This document shows positions 1 to 11,144 of a stretch of 64,000 bases of DNA, in pieces. The stretch is taken from contig NW_026251741.1 in the NCBI RefSeq assembly GCF_025024155.1, positions 186,001 through 250,000 on the forward strand, given 5' to 3'. Positions within the stretch are counted from its first letter, which is position 1. Each line of letters starts with the position of its first letter. The notes beneath the pieces are model-generated. The model searched no databases, was not told where the DNA came from, and saw only the letters and a program-made list of their open reading frames with translations. This DNA comes from Gamsiella multidivaricata. Its lineage: Eukaryota > Mortierellomycota > Mortierellomycetes > Mortierellales > Mortierellaceae. Made by a program: the position numbers and the translations under genes.

Positions 1-158
1 GAAAGTATTCATTGTTGTTTGAAGTTTGATATGCTGAGCTAGAGATACACTTGTCGTACCGAATAAAGTACAATACGGTGGAAATATGCGGCAGCGGCAA
101 CCTTTAGAACTTATTCCCATCGCGCGTTTAAAACGGCCATCATCATCCATTGATACCA

Positions 159-1382
159 CTACAGTTCGTCAAAGGCATGGATTGCTCCATGGATGTGTCC
201 CCAGTCACCGGTCAGGTACATGACGACCTTGTCAAGGAGATTGAGGTCGGATTCGGCCATTGTCGGAAGTCCGCGCTCGACACTGGCCGTGAGTGCATGT
301 ATGATATCATCAGCGTAGTAGCGGGCAGAGATTCTGAGGGTCGCGACTGCATAGGTGATACCGTTGAATCGGAGGACGACCGATGTGATACCATTACGTG
401 AGGGGCCCTGCCCAATGGTCATATCGAGGAACTGACTGAGGCCGATGCGGGTGGCCCACGAGGCGAAAGCCCTGTGGTCTCGGCCACGCAATGTAGGAAT
501 GTTGCCATGGTGGGTGTAATCATTTGTCCAGTATGTGATGAGGTGAAAAATGGCTCGGCGAAGTGCCAAGTTTCCAGCCGCAGGCGCCACATTATCCATA
601 CGCTTGTGCAGGTCGATGTGTGCCGATGCGGACTTTTTCAGATGGTCCAGTTCCTTCTTCTGGGGTAGTCTATAGCGGCTCTTGTAGCCATATGCAGAAT
701 AGAGCGACCATCCATGCTTGGTACCATCGTAGTATGGGTAGATCATGGCACGGTGGGGATCGTATGCCTGGAAAATTTCGGAGGAGTGGTGATGGCAGTT
801 GGCATCGGGATCACCACCTAAGCAACCACTCTCATAGAAGTGGGCCACGTGGGACCATCCATGACGGTTACAGTTATCCACGCCCCTGTAAATCATGGTC
901 CTTTCCGGGTTCTGCGCGAGACCGACGCATGAGGGAGAGGAGGCCAGCTGGCGATCATATTGAGTGAACGCGTTGAAGACAAAGAGGGTCTTCCAGCCAT
1001 TGCCGTCACATGAACGTTGGTTGTAGAAGATGCGGGTACGATGCGGGTTGTATGCATGAGCGACGCAGAATGGAGTCAGCGGGAGGGCGTTGTCGGCGCG
1101 CTTCACGCGGGATGGCGTAGCAGAAGTGGGGAGAGTCATGTTGTTGGTCTTGTAAAGGTCGGCCATGTACTGCTGGAACTCCTCGATGTCTCTCATGTCA
1201 TGCTGGGGGTACTGCTGGAAGAGCATCAAATCGGCAGTCTCGTTGACGCGGTTGACGGCACTGCGAGGTGGGCCGGCGTTCTGTCTCGGAGGCAAAGGCA
1301 GCGGGTCGTAACTGGAATCTTGAGCGAGGACGGCCCCGACACTAAGCAGCGCGGTAAAGATCCACACCTTTAGGCTAGGCAT
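159..1382 (-). CDS. Secreted protein with three internal W-type repeats, unknown function
   Basis: Single-exon gene of 407 residues. I start it at the ATG at 1382 rather than the in-frame ATG at 1502, because the 1382 start gives a clean signal peptide (short polar start, hydrophobic core IFTALLSVGAVLA, then Q). The middle of the protein (about residues 105-240) has three degenerate repeats, each carrying an A-x-[ND]-P-x-R-x-x-[IM]-[FY] core (AYNPHRTRIFY, AQNPERTMIY, AYDPHRAMIY) followed about 10 residues later by a GW. The first two repeats also hold cysteine pairs that could form disulphides. The C-terminal about 160 residues form a separate region rich in aromatic and His residues, with no motif I recognise. 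A dibasic KR near residue 94, before the repeats, could be a processing site (inference). It is probably extracellular; effector, lectin-like and enzyme roles are all open. Confidence 0.7.
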   Translation of the reverse strand: MPSLKVWIFTALLSVGAVLAQDSSYDPLPLPPRQNAGPPRSAVNRVNETADLMLFQQYPQHDMRDIEEFQQYMADLYKTNNMTLPTSATPSRVKRADNALPLTPFCVAHAYNPHRTRIFYNQRSCDGNGWKTLFVFNAFTQYDRQLASSPSCVGLAQNPERTMIYRGVDNCNRHGWSHVAHFYESGCLGGDPDANCHHHSSEIFQAYDPHRAMIYPYYDGTKHGWSLYSAYGYKSRYRLPQKKELDHLKKSASAHIDLHKRMDNVAPAAGNLALRRAIFHLITYWTNDYTHHGNIPTLRGRDHRAFASWATRIGLSQFLDMTIGQGPSRNGITSVVLRFNGITYAVATLRISARYYADDIIHALTASVERGLPTMAESDLNLLDKVVMYLTGDWGHIHGAIHAFDEL

Positions 1383-2985
1383 GATGGAGAGATGATGAGA
1401 AGATGAGGATTGCTGGTGTGAATATCTCTGTCCAGAATCGGGGGTATTTATATTGGTATACCTACGCCAATTATACGGAATGGGACATACCCATAGCGCC
1501 ATCTAACACTCACGTATTGCCTGTGTCATGAAAGATCCTTGCGCCCGACGCGGATACTATGAATGAGAGGATCGCGCTCCATGGCTCCCGGGCTACAGCC
1601 TAGGTCATACCAGTAGAAGGTCGATGTGGAAAACGCTTAATCTGAAAATAAACTCTAACTTTGTACCTTGGACGGTGCATGTGCCGCACATGTCAAGGCG
1701 CTAATACGAGTCCTCCCCTGGCTGTGCCTTTGCCTATGCGTTCCTCACCTGTCTTCGTATCCGTATGTATCAACCCAGGGTATGCAATCTAAATTGCCGC
1801 TCACCTCTCTTTCGTTTGTGACTCCGCATAACTTTTTCCTTGGCAATGCTAACGAGCATCTCAGGCCACTTTTTTTTTTCGTTCTCGAACGTTTACCCTG
1901 ATAAGGACGTTACTGAAACTTAGCAATGTAGACTGGATCGCCAATCAATCGCTCCGTTTCCACCACAGAAAGGTCTGAATGTTCTTATCGCTCACTTTGT
2001 GCTCAATCCAGTTTATATACACCATGTGTATATCCTCCAACCAATGAGATGGGTCTGCGCCAGAATGGTTGTTCAGGACAAAGTAAGTGTCTCAGTCAAC
2101 ACAAGTTTGTGTTTTTTTTTTCCTCCTTGACGAGCAGCCTTAATCTACGAGCATAGATTAATAGCATACTAAGGATCCAACAGCGAACTCACGATCAGTA
2201 CGCGTTACTCGTCCATTTTGACGTTTAATCTTGCAGGAGTAGGAGAGTCTAACTGAGCCTCGCTGGGATGGAAGCGCGAGACACAGTCTGTGGGAGCGAG
2301 ACACAAACCGAGAGAGCGAGAGCAATCTTTGATTGTTACCGGGGAATGTCAATCCAAAACTGAGTTTCAAAAGCACGCAATTCTATTCAGTACCGTCTAC
2401 TTTCAGTCTGACAAGGCGAAGCACAGCGCCTTGTATAGACTTTTTGTCGTGAGCGCGCCAGGATACATGCGCGCAAATACATCCTACTGAGCAATTTCAG
2501 GCTGTTACCAGGGATTCAAAACTGAGCTTCTTCAGAGTAAGGTATGACAGAGGGGGACACGAAGCAATTTGTGAGCTGCGGGCACACTGCTAGCACAACC
2601 CGTTGGTTTGGAGGCATGGGGCGATTCGATGGGCGTTAGCATTTGCTTATTTTTGTCCCATAACACTTTCTCTCTTTCCTTAACCCAACAACTGTCCTCT
2701 CCCTTCTTTTGAATTATTCTCCACCCTTGAATACGTGCACTCTACAGGTATGCCCTTGTGCAGCAGCAATATTGACAGGTATTGGAATGTTCGCCATCTA
2801 ACAGCAGAAGTGTGTAATCGTGGGCACTCTAGTGTACTGACATTCTAGACGACGGCCTTCGAGACAAACAGTACATATCCACACGTACTCCCCTTGACCA
2901 CCCCATCTCCTCCCCTCCCTGTTGGCATCTTCCCCTCCCTGTTGGCATCTTCCCCTCCCTGTTGGCATCCTCCCGCCCTGTCACC
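1383..2985. other. Divergent intergenic region
   Basis: About 1.6 kb between two head-to-head genes, so it should hold both promoters. Open frames inside are short and low-complexity, and none has a convincing start or family signature. There is a T-run near 2110-2120. The last 75 bases contain a three-copy 20-bp repeat directly before the F-box gene. Confidence 0.6.
2911..2970 (+). repeat. Three tandem copies of a 20-bp pyrimidine-rich unit
   Basis: The unit TCCCCTCCCTGTTGGCATCT occurs at 2911-2930, 2931-2950 and 2951-2970; the third copy ends in C instead of T. The array ends 15 bases before the ATG at 2986, so it probably lies in the 5' leader or core promoter of the F-box/Cys-rich gene. 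Confidence 0.95.
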
Positions 2986-3957
2986 ATGGACACTTTGCCT
3001 GTGGAAGTAGTACAGTCTTTAGTGCGGGTACTAGAGATCGACAGTGTCTTCACGCTACGCGGCGTATCCCGGCACCTGCGCGATATCGTGGACATCACTC
3101 GCCAGTATAGAAGTGCTGACTTCTCGGTATGTAGCATCAACGTACGACGACAACTCAAGGACATGATCATCACACCATCATTCAAGCGCGTCCTAGCGAA
3201 CTACGACTCTATCAATTTGACCGGTACGCTGATAACGACGCCCAACGCCGTCGAGATGGCGTCGTGGGAGACTACCAGCATCACGTTAAGACGGTGTGGC
3301 AACGTGCATGTGAAGGGTTTCCTTACGGCGGTGCTATCGTATGCCCGCCGCGACACCCAGTATCGTGCGGTCATACACACGGACGAGGTCAAAATCGCGC
3401 AATACGGTGCTCTAGAACGATCGCTGGCGACATATAGCCGGAGAGTGTCTTTCTACAGATGGTCATGCAAGGACTGCCCCAGAGATGTGCTGTCATCCAA
3501 TTGGGTATTCAGTATCCCTCGCTGCCATGACTGCAATCGATATGTCATGTCCTCCACCAGCTGCGCAAATTGCAGAGTCGTGACATGTAACAAATGTCTG
3601 GGCACCAAGTGTACGACGGCAAGCGAGACGTGTACCATGAGATACTGTCGCGGATGCATCGACAACAGCCTGTGCCAGTTGTGTGGCAAGAACTACTGCG
3701 TGTTATGCTTCCAAGCGCAGATCTCGGTCTATAACTGTTACGCGTGTCAAGTACAAGTGTGCTCGTTGTGTATGCCTTCATCATTCGTATGCGATGACTG
3801 CGAGCAGGAGTACTGTGGAATGTGCACTGATAGTACGGATCAACAGCACTGCAACTGGCTGACGGAGCACGATCATACTGAACTACGATCGTGGTTCGTG
3901 GAACGGCATATGAGAGCACTATACCGTACCAGCGACCAGCTACCATCACAGCCATAA
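2986..3957 (+). CDS. F-box-like protein with a cysteine-rich zinc-binding module
   Basis: Single-exon gene of 323 residues. I chose the ATG at 2986 because it sits in a strong context (CACCATGG) and opens straight into an F-box-like segment: MDTLPVEVVQSLVRVLEIDS followed by a VSRHLRDI helix. The central 130 residues have no recognisable motif. From about residue 155 to 300 the protein is packed with CxxC pairs (CKDC, CHDC, CANC, CNKC, CRGC, CQLC, CVLC, CYAC, CSLC, CDDC, CGMC), enough for several zinc ions in a treble-clef or RING/B-box-like arrangement. By analogy with F-box proteins it may be an SCF ubiquitin-ligase substrate receptor whose Cys-rich part binds targets. The F-box call rests on a short stretch and is tentative; the Cys-rich module is directly visible. 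Confidence 0.7.
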   Translation: MDTLPVEVVQSLVRVLEIDSVFTLRGVSRHLRDIVDITRQYRSADFSVCSINVRRQLKDMIITPSFKRVLANYDSINLTGTLITTPNAVEMASWETTSITLRRCGNVHVKGFLTAVLSYARRDTQYRAVIHTDEVKIAQYGALERSLATYSRRVSFYRWSCKDCPRDVLSSNWVFSIPRCHDCNRYVMSSTSCANCRVVTCNKCLGTKCTTASETCTMRYCRGCIDNSLCQLCGKNYCVLCFQAQISVYNCYACQVQVCSLCMPSSFVCDDCEQEYCGMCTDSTDQQHCNWLTEHDHTELRSWFVERHMRALYRTSDQLPSQP

Positions 3958-5594
3958 ATCCATCCATACTCAATACGACATTATCTTCAAGAAATTACCA
4001 ACAAATAAAAAAAAAGAAAAGTACTATAAGATACTGTGAGAATGGGAACAGAAGAATTATATTGAAGGGATTACTTGCCCAGTTTACATTCGTATAAAGT
4101 ACAGTGGTGGAGTTCAGTATGTTACAGTACTAATATACATGGTATACTTGGCGGTGTAATGCACATTCCAATAGAGATAAGAGACGTTGTCGCGTACAAC
4201 GCACTGAAACAGGACGCGTTCTACAACACAATGCGTCTTGTCGCGTCGTGTCTCAGACGTGGTCTGTGGTGCATCCCCAACTTGGCCCAGCTCGGGTCCT
4301 TTAGATAGCCAGCCATGCTCTTGAACATCTCCAGATATTTTACCTTTAAACATCCACTCTGTACTTTGGTCTAAAAAAAAAAAGAAAAGAGAAGTGCATA
4401 AAGCCCTTTTATATCTTTAGGGCGCTATGCTAGCTACGCTTCGTACCACGCGCCCATAGAATCTTCTATCCAGGTTCTATCGGGGGAATTCTTTTGTTTT
4501 GCGTATTTCCCTCCAGTTCTCCCGCCCTTCAATCGCTCTCACTTTTGTTTTGTTCAACACATCATGCAAAAAGACTCTCCTTCTCCACAAACCATGCCGA
4601 CAAAGCTCTCTCTCCCCATCCTCAAACACGTTGGATAGGTGCTCTCTCTTTGGGATTCACGACAGGAGGCCGCGCGCGCGTCTGTGATGCAGACATAAAG
4701 TTCGCACGCTTCTAAAGGTGATTTTGTTTCTACCTCCCCCCCCCTCCCTCCTCTACCTTTACATCTTCAGTCGCTCTTGAGATACTGTAGGAAGACATAA
4801 AGAAAGTCGAAAAAGGTCGCAACGTGAAAAGGCAATGGGCTGCCTGTGTTGTGTGAGCAGTGAGGAGAGGACCGCGTGGTTGGGGGTCCATGACAAACCC
4901 CATTTTCCTTAAGTAGAAAAGACTAGGATATAAATGCAATTAACCTTGCCCGCTGGACGGCTACTTGGTCCATGGGCAACAAAACAACAAACCAGCGCAG
5001 GGTATAAAGTGTCAAGAGACTGTGGATACCAATATCAAGCGTGGAGGTGTTGCTGTTGACTAAGCCGAGGAGGATGAGAACGATAATGGTATATCTTGCT
5101 AGCCTGCGTTCCCCGTCGCTGTTTGTTTCTTGTTGAGCGCTCAAAAAAACACTATGGATTCTTCATGATGCGGAGTAACGCAAATAAAACAAGGATGCGC
5201 GCAAGAAAGAGGACTCTCGCAGGTAGACAAAGAGGGGATACAAAGTAGTCAGCATCAACATTGCGGGCATCTACTAAGGACTGGCATCCACTGCAGGCCA
5301 TGCAGCCAGCCTGGTGTTGTCTGTGTATCTGGGGCGAGACGCAGCCAGCCCAGCATTGTGGTTAAGGTTTGTGTTCTTGTGTATCTCTTCTGCACATGTG
5401 CCAGTGTGGAGCAAAAAAAAATATAAACAATCGCCGGGGCGTTTAAATAGCGCCTCTCCCCATTGGTGTTCTTCCCCCTTCCCCCTTCATCACAAATTGG
5501 CCGTCCCTTTGTTCCACTCTCTCTCCCCCCTCTATCCCCTCCTCTCCCACTGCCTCTACCGGCGTTAGCTTTTCCCGCCTCTTCACTACCAACT
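3958..5594. other. Intergenic region upstream of the SEC14-like gene
   Basis: About 1.6 kb. It contains A-rich tracts near 4008-4018 and 4372-4387 and a C-run near 4737-4744. A CT-rich stretch (about 5450-5590) directly before the SEC14-like start is typical of a fungal core promoter/leader. Short open frames here show no conserved motif. Confidence 0.6.
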
Positions 5595-7118
5595 ATGAGC
5601 ACCGCTGCTGCTGCACCTTCGACATACGTCCAGCCTGTCCTCTCAACCGACGGCCGTCTCGGCCACTTGACAGAGGAGCAGACCGAGAAGCTGAAGCAGT
5701 TCTGGGTCCGCCTCTTTGATATCTTCGATGGCAAGGCCCTCTTTGACCAGACCGCACCTTCGTCCTTCAAGGGCCAGGCCCGCGAGGAAGACAACGGCGA
5801 GATTGCGCCCGCGCAGAAGTCGGGATGGTTTGGGCGGGGCAAGTCTGCGTCGGAGAGCGGTAGCGCAATCGTCGTCGCACCACAGTTTACGGGTCAGGAC
5901 CTGTACAAGGCGTTCTGGAAGATGATCATGATGGACCACCCTGACTTGATTGTCCTCAAGGTAAAGGGGGACTGCTGTTGAGTGCAATGTACCCACTGTC
6001 GTTATTTTATCGACTCCCCAGCAGTTGCTGACTCATTCGCTTACTCTCTTTCTTCCCATGGCTGCAGTTCATCCGTGCCCGCAAGTGGGTGCTGGACGAT
6101 GCGCTGAAGATGTTCCTGAACGCACTCAAGTGGCGCATTGTCGAGCGTTTGAGCGAGCTCTCTGAGCTGTCAGATGTAGAATTGGATGCCAAATACCCAA
6201 AGTTCATCGAGCAAATGCGTATCGGCAAGGGCTATCTCCGGGGCGCCGACCCTCTGGGTCGCCCCATGTCCGTTATCAACACCCGTCTCCACCACAAGGC
6301 TGACCAGCCCGCAGAGACCCTCCACCGCTTTACTCTTTTTGTAAGTATTTTTCCTTTTCTTTTCTTTGAGTTTCCCATCGTTGTCTGCTCTCATTGCATC
6401 AAGGGGAGTAGAACCTTCTTTCCCCCATCCACTGTACGTGCTCACAAAAAAACAACAACTAACATATCCAACTTGGTACCTTCATCGTTAGACTATGGAA
6501 TGCGGCCGTATGCTCCTCCCCGATGAGGTGGAGACCGTCATCGTTATCTTTGACCTCTCGAACTTTGGTCTCGATAACATGGACTGGGGCTTTGTCCGCC
6601 TCTTTGTCCAGTGCTTCGAATCCTACTACCCAGAAACCCTCGGCATGTGTGTCGTCCACCGGGCGCCCTTTGTCTTTTGGGGTCTGTGGAAACTAATCCA
6701 ACCTCTACTCGATCCTGTCGTCGCCTCCAAGTTTATCTTCACACGCAACAACAGCGAGCTGCACAAGATCATCCCACGTGAACGTCTGCCGATTGCGCAT
6801 TATGATGGACTGGACGATTGGAAGTACGAGTATATCCCGGCACGCGAGGGCGAGGACGACTGTATGAAGGATGTGGTGAAGAAGGAGGAGCTATTACAGG
6901 AGCGTCAGGCACTGGAGTCGAGGTTCGATGCGGCGACGAGGTCGTGGATCAAGGAAGGTGGTGGCAGGGGATCGGATGAGAGGGACGAGATTGCGAAGGA
7001 GTTGAAGGAGCAGTATACAAGATTAAGTCCTTATACCAGAGCTGTAAACTTGTATCAGCGATTGGGGGTTGCGGTCAATGGACAAGTCAACTGGACGTAT
7101 AATGTCAAGTCTGCGTAA
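5595..7118 (+). CDS. SEC14-like (CRAL-TRIO) phosphatidylinositol transfer protein
   Basis: Three exons: 5595-5960, 6068-6340 and 6492-7118, giving 421 residues. Donors are GTAAAG and GTAAGT, acceptors CAG and TAG, and both introns are phase 0. Residues about 60-200 form the N-terminal helical CRAL-TRIO-N part (FIRARKWVLDDALKMF). The lipid-binding lobe follows, with VIVIFDLSNFGLDNMDW, then YYPETLGMCVVHRAPFVF, then the floor helix segment ending in a YDGLDDWKYEY-type tail. Family knowledge: SEC14-like proteins exchange phosphatidylinositol and other lipids between membranes and present them to lipid kinases. The DW tail resembles the yeast Csr1 subgroup more than Sec14 itself, but I cannot confirm that. 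An insert with Gly and acidic residues (about 75-95) and a charged C-terminal helix surround the core. Confidence 0.88.
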
Positions 7119-8873
7119 GGATGCGATAAAAGTGGTTGCGATGTAAAGGAAGAATAATGGAGTGGAGGGCTGCATTTCGAAGAGATATCTGTATATACAC
7201 GTAATAAAGATCAATTCGTTCAATGACGGGCTCTAGGGAGGGGTTTCTCTATCAAGTATGCAAAAGAGAATGGGTGGTGGATGGCACCGCATGGTGCTGA
7301 ATGGAAAAAGAGAAAATGCATGAAGGACACCGTGGATAGGGTCGCTGAATCGGTATCCATGGGCGCATTCAGCACGTTCAGGTCCAATTTACGCCACAAA
7401 CATAGTTACGCCCAAATCAACGATGGACGGCGCAAACAAGAAGTAGGATGTATGCAGCCAGGTATGTGTGCACTTTGAGACTCTGTGGCACAAAATCCAT
7501 GCAAAATAGATTATATCGTGGAGATATTTGAGTGGTGCCAATTGGCACTACTGGCTATTCCATCATGGCCCAATCCATAAACATCCACTCACACCACACA
7601 CACCCACACAGACTCACGCACAAATGGGTCTCTGCTGAGCCAGTCAAACAGGGCCATCTGCGCTACAGCGCTAAACATGGTCCACCTGTGCTTGCTTTGC
7701 GCCGCGGGTGTAACCTTGCTCAAGGCGCGTTTGGTATATCCTCCACAGCGAGGAAAGAGAAAAAGTAATCTAATCCATCTTTGGCATGGAACACCATTAT
7801 GCACATTTAAAGCGCATGAACTGATGGCACAACATTTTACCCATCCAGGGCACATGCACTCCTGTTGGGCAATCTATCCAAGCTTCTGCGATTGGTCTGG
7901 TTGGAGTTGACTCAAGTCGAAAGAGGGGGGAGGAAGGAAATAGAAAGGGCTTTCGGTCGACATCAGCGCTGCCAAGGAAGGGGGGTCAGGGCTGTGGATG
8001 AATCATATGCGTCCTCTCTCCATCCAGCGAATAGTAGAAGGGTAAAACGCATCCCCGGTTAAGCATTCATGCGAATCGGTGGGGTTCTGGTGCTCTAACC
8101 CCCCCTGGACTCTTTCTAGTCCAAGGTCGGTGTGGTCATCCCTCCTTGTGGGCTTTCTTTTTTTCTTTTTTTACTTGCTCTTGGTCAAGGCACAGCGGCT
8201 AGTGCAGGCACTGCTCCGCTTGTTGAGGTGGGTAGACGTGGCATTGTGTGATGCCATCTGATGCGACACAGTGTCGCGGTAGCAAGATCTGAAAGCGCCG
8301 AAAGATAAGAAACGCCTTTTTTATTTTTTGTTTTACGACCCCATCTGAAATCCTACTGGCCTTGTCTCTCCAGCAATTCCTCAGTCGCGCTCTTCTGCGA
8401 CTAGGGAAAATATAATAAACGGTACTCTTTGCAATGATGCCATCGTTTCTCTCTCTTCGGCTCCTGTGATATGCAGCGCTAGTCCGGTGCGCGCAGAGGT
8501 AAAGCCCATCTTTACTGCGGTGCAACAAACAGGTTTGTGTAGGACCTTCCTTCGTGTACGAAAGACCTTGCTTCACAAAGGCCGCTATTCAATCTGCTAC
8601 CCTCTCAATGCTACAGTCCTCCCTTCCTCCTTCTGGCCGACCCCGCATCCGAGATCCGAGGCCATAAATATCCCACACTCTGCTCTGTCTTTTTTTTTTC
8701 TTTTTCTTTTTTTTTCCTTTCTATCGCCTCACTCCACACTGCACTTCAGCTGAATTAACTCTATCGCGAACAAAGCTTTTTACGCCTTTGTTTACCACTT
8801 TATCTTTTTTTCCTCCCACACTCCCCCCACAACAAACAAAAAGACAAGGCTCCCACGAAGACCCACTGCAGCC
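7119..8873. other. Intergenic region between SEC14-like gene and P450
   Basis: About 1.75 kb. Nothing in it reads as a conserved protein. The last 250 bases look like the P450 promoter and leader: an AT-rich CATAAATATCCC near 8663 that could act as a TATA element, followed by long T/CT tracts (8689-8720) and a C/A-rich leader up to the ATG. Confidence 0.55.
7203..7208 (+). terminator. Poly(A) signal of the SEC14-like gene
   Basis: Canonical AATAAA 85 bases after the stop codon. Confidence 0.6.
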
Positions 8874-9804
8874 ATGATTATCAGTCTCGTTTCCAATACC
8901 TCGAATGCCATCCCCATCGACGCCCTCAGGGCCGCCCTTCCCATAGGCATCGGCCTCGCCTCGGCGGCCTATTTCACTATGAAGATCGCTGCCAATTCTG
9001 GTTTTGCCACTGACAAGGTAACATGCAAGACATGTTCTGGAGTCAATGGCGAGAATAGCGACATGAGCATTCGTTACTATGCCCCTCACTTTCTTCTTTC
9101 TTCATTGTTACCTCCTCAAATGACGTTTTCTCCGTGCTTTCATTATGATCCATGGACAGACATGTTATACTGCGCATCATCTCCGACCCCTTTATCCATC
9201 CTATCCCTCATTGACAGCGAAATACTTACTCAACATCCTGTTGAATCCCTTCTAGTCCATTCCAACAGCCTCTCTCCGTCCGGGAGACTCCACCCATGAT
9301 GACGAATACCAAGAAGACCAAGACGCATTCCTCCGACGGTGTGAAGAGAGCTACGGTCCGGTCTTCAACATCCTGCTCCTCAACAAGGCCCTCACGGTGG
9401 TCTCGGGCTCACAGATCCGGGAGGTCTTCATGAACGAAGACTTCTCGGCCGGGGATGCGATCGATGAGTTCACGGGGATGCGGACGTTCTTTGATAGTGT
9501 GAGGAAGAGTAATATGGACCTCGATAACCGGACGATCCATGAGGTTGTCAGGGATAATATCTCGCCCAACTTGCAGTTGTTCACCCCGAGGATCGTAGAA
9601 CAGTTGGTGAAGAATCTGGAGAAGGAATTGGGCACCTGTCCGGCCGAGGAAGGGGGGAAGTATGTGGAGAAGCCGATGAAGGTGCTCCAGGAGATGGTCG
9701 CCAGCGCAAGTATGTATATCATTCTTCTTTTTCCCATTTTCTGTTCTTGGACAGACGTATGAAACAATCAATTTTTTTCTTTGGCTGATCATATCGTTTA
9801 TCAT

Positions 9805-9835
<31 letters not shown>

Positions 9836-11020
9836 CTTGGCGACGACAACGAACAACGATAACAAGTGGCGAATGTGTTTGTGGGCCCAGAGATCGCAAA
9901 GTCGCGTAAGGTTATCGACACCTTCATCACCGCGACCGTCGATTTTGGCAAGATGCTCGGTAACGGTCAACGACGGGCCTCCTTCTGGAGAACCTTCATC
10001 AAACGCGCCAATTACCGGGTCCTCAACCCGCTCCAGGTCCATGTCCGCACCCTCGTCGATGCCGCCTCCCCAGTAATCCTCGAGCGCCGTCGCCAAGAGA
10101 CCGAGGCCAACGAAAAGGGACTCCAATATGAACGTCCGGACGATGTCCTCCAACGCCTACTCGATAACTTTGACAAGTACGGCTTTATCGACCTCGAGGA
10201 CGTTTGTGGTCATCTGTTGATCTTGGTGCTCGCGAGCGTGCACACCACTACGGACACCTCCACGAATCTACTGTACTACATGGCCGCCTTCCCAGAGTAT
10301 CTGGACAAGTTGTATGAAGAGCAACAGCAGGTTCTGGATACGATCCAAAAAGAGCGCGAAGAACAGCGTCAGGCGCTGCGTGCGAAGAATGAGGAGATCG
10401 GCGAGGAGCTGGATCCAACGCATGACCGGGATCTGTCCGCAGCGGCGATCAAGAAGATGGTCCATATGGACTCGTTCGTCCGGGAGGTCTTCAGGTTCCG
10501 GACTGAGCGGCTGACCTTGGTCCATCGGGCCCGTAAGACCGTGACCCTGTCGAGCGGGATCGTGATCCAAAAGGGGGGCAACGTGATCATTAATATGCGC
10601 TCGGCCCATCAGAGTCCCGAACAAGGTGAGGACGTTACAGCGTTCAGGCCGTGGCGGTTTGTTGGCAAGCCCAAGGCTGCGACAAAAGCCGGTGCAGATT
10701 TCTTGCCCTTCGGCATGGGAAGGTAATTTCATTGGATCCATTTTTTTTTTTTTTTTTTTTTTTTGGCAGCTTGACTGGTTGAAGGAAAAGCAATATATCG
10801 AGTCCCTGACACCGTTTTTCTTTTCTTTTTTTATTGATGAATTAGACATGCATGCCCAGGCCGATTCTTGGCTATCCAAGAGCTGAAGACGATCGGTGTG
10901 CTGATGGTTTCCAGGTACTCCAAGATCGAGATGAAAGATCCATCCAAGACGTCGAAGGCTCTTCGTACACGCATCGGAGAGCCCACGCCTACTGGCTTGA
11001 CATTCATAAGTCGATCATGA
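8874..11020 (+). CDS. Cytochrome P450 monooxygenase
   Basis: Four exons: 8874-9017, 9256-9709, 9867-10722 and 10846-11020, giving 542 residues. An N-terminal hydrophobic segment (ALPIGIGLASAAYF) would anchor it in the ER. It is followed by a proline hinge (SIPTASLRPGD) and the usual substrate-channel start EESYGPVFNILLLN. The ExxR motif of helix K is EVFR. The haem-binding loop is FGMGRHACPGR with the ligand cysteine at about residue 488, and the exon 3/4 junction falls inside it (R485). The I-helix reads ASVHTTT (about 322-328) in place of the common AGxDTT; SxHTT variants are known in fungal ent-kaurene-oxidase-like P450s. The substrate cannot be inferred. Intron 2 holds a very long T-run (about 9809-9835). 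It converges on the peptidyl-tRNA hydrolase gene with only 124 bases between stop codons. Confidence 0.92.
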
Positions 11021-11048
11021 ACGAAAGCGTGTCCGGAATTCTTAGTTC

Positions 11049-11054
11049 AATAAA
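11049..11054 (+). terminator. Poly(A) signal of the P450 gene
   Basis: AATAAA 29 bases after the P450 stop, within the short convergent spacer. Confidence 0.55.
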
Positions 11055-11144
11055 CCAAAATTATAAAGCAAAAGCGAAAGCAAATGTATTGCTGGTTTAT
11101 TGTGCCTCGTGTAAAAGGGAAGCGGTATATCCATCTAGATACCC

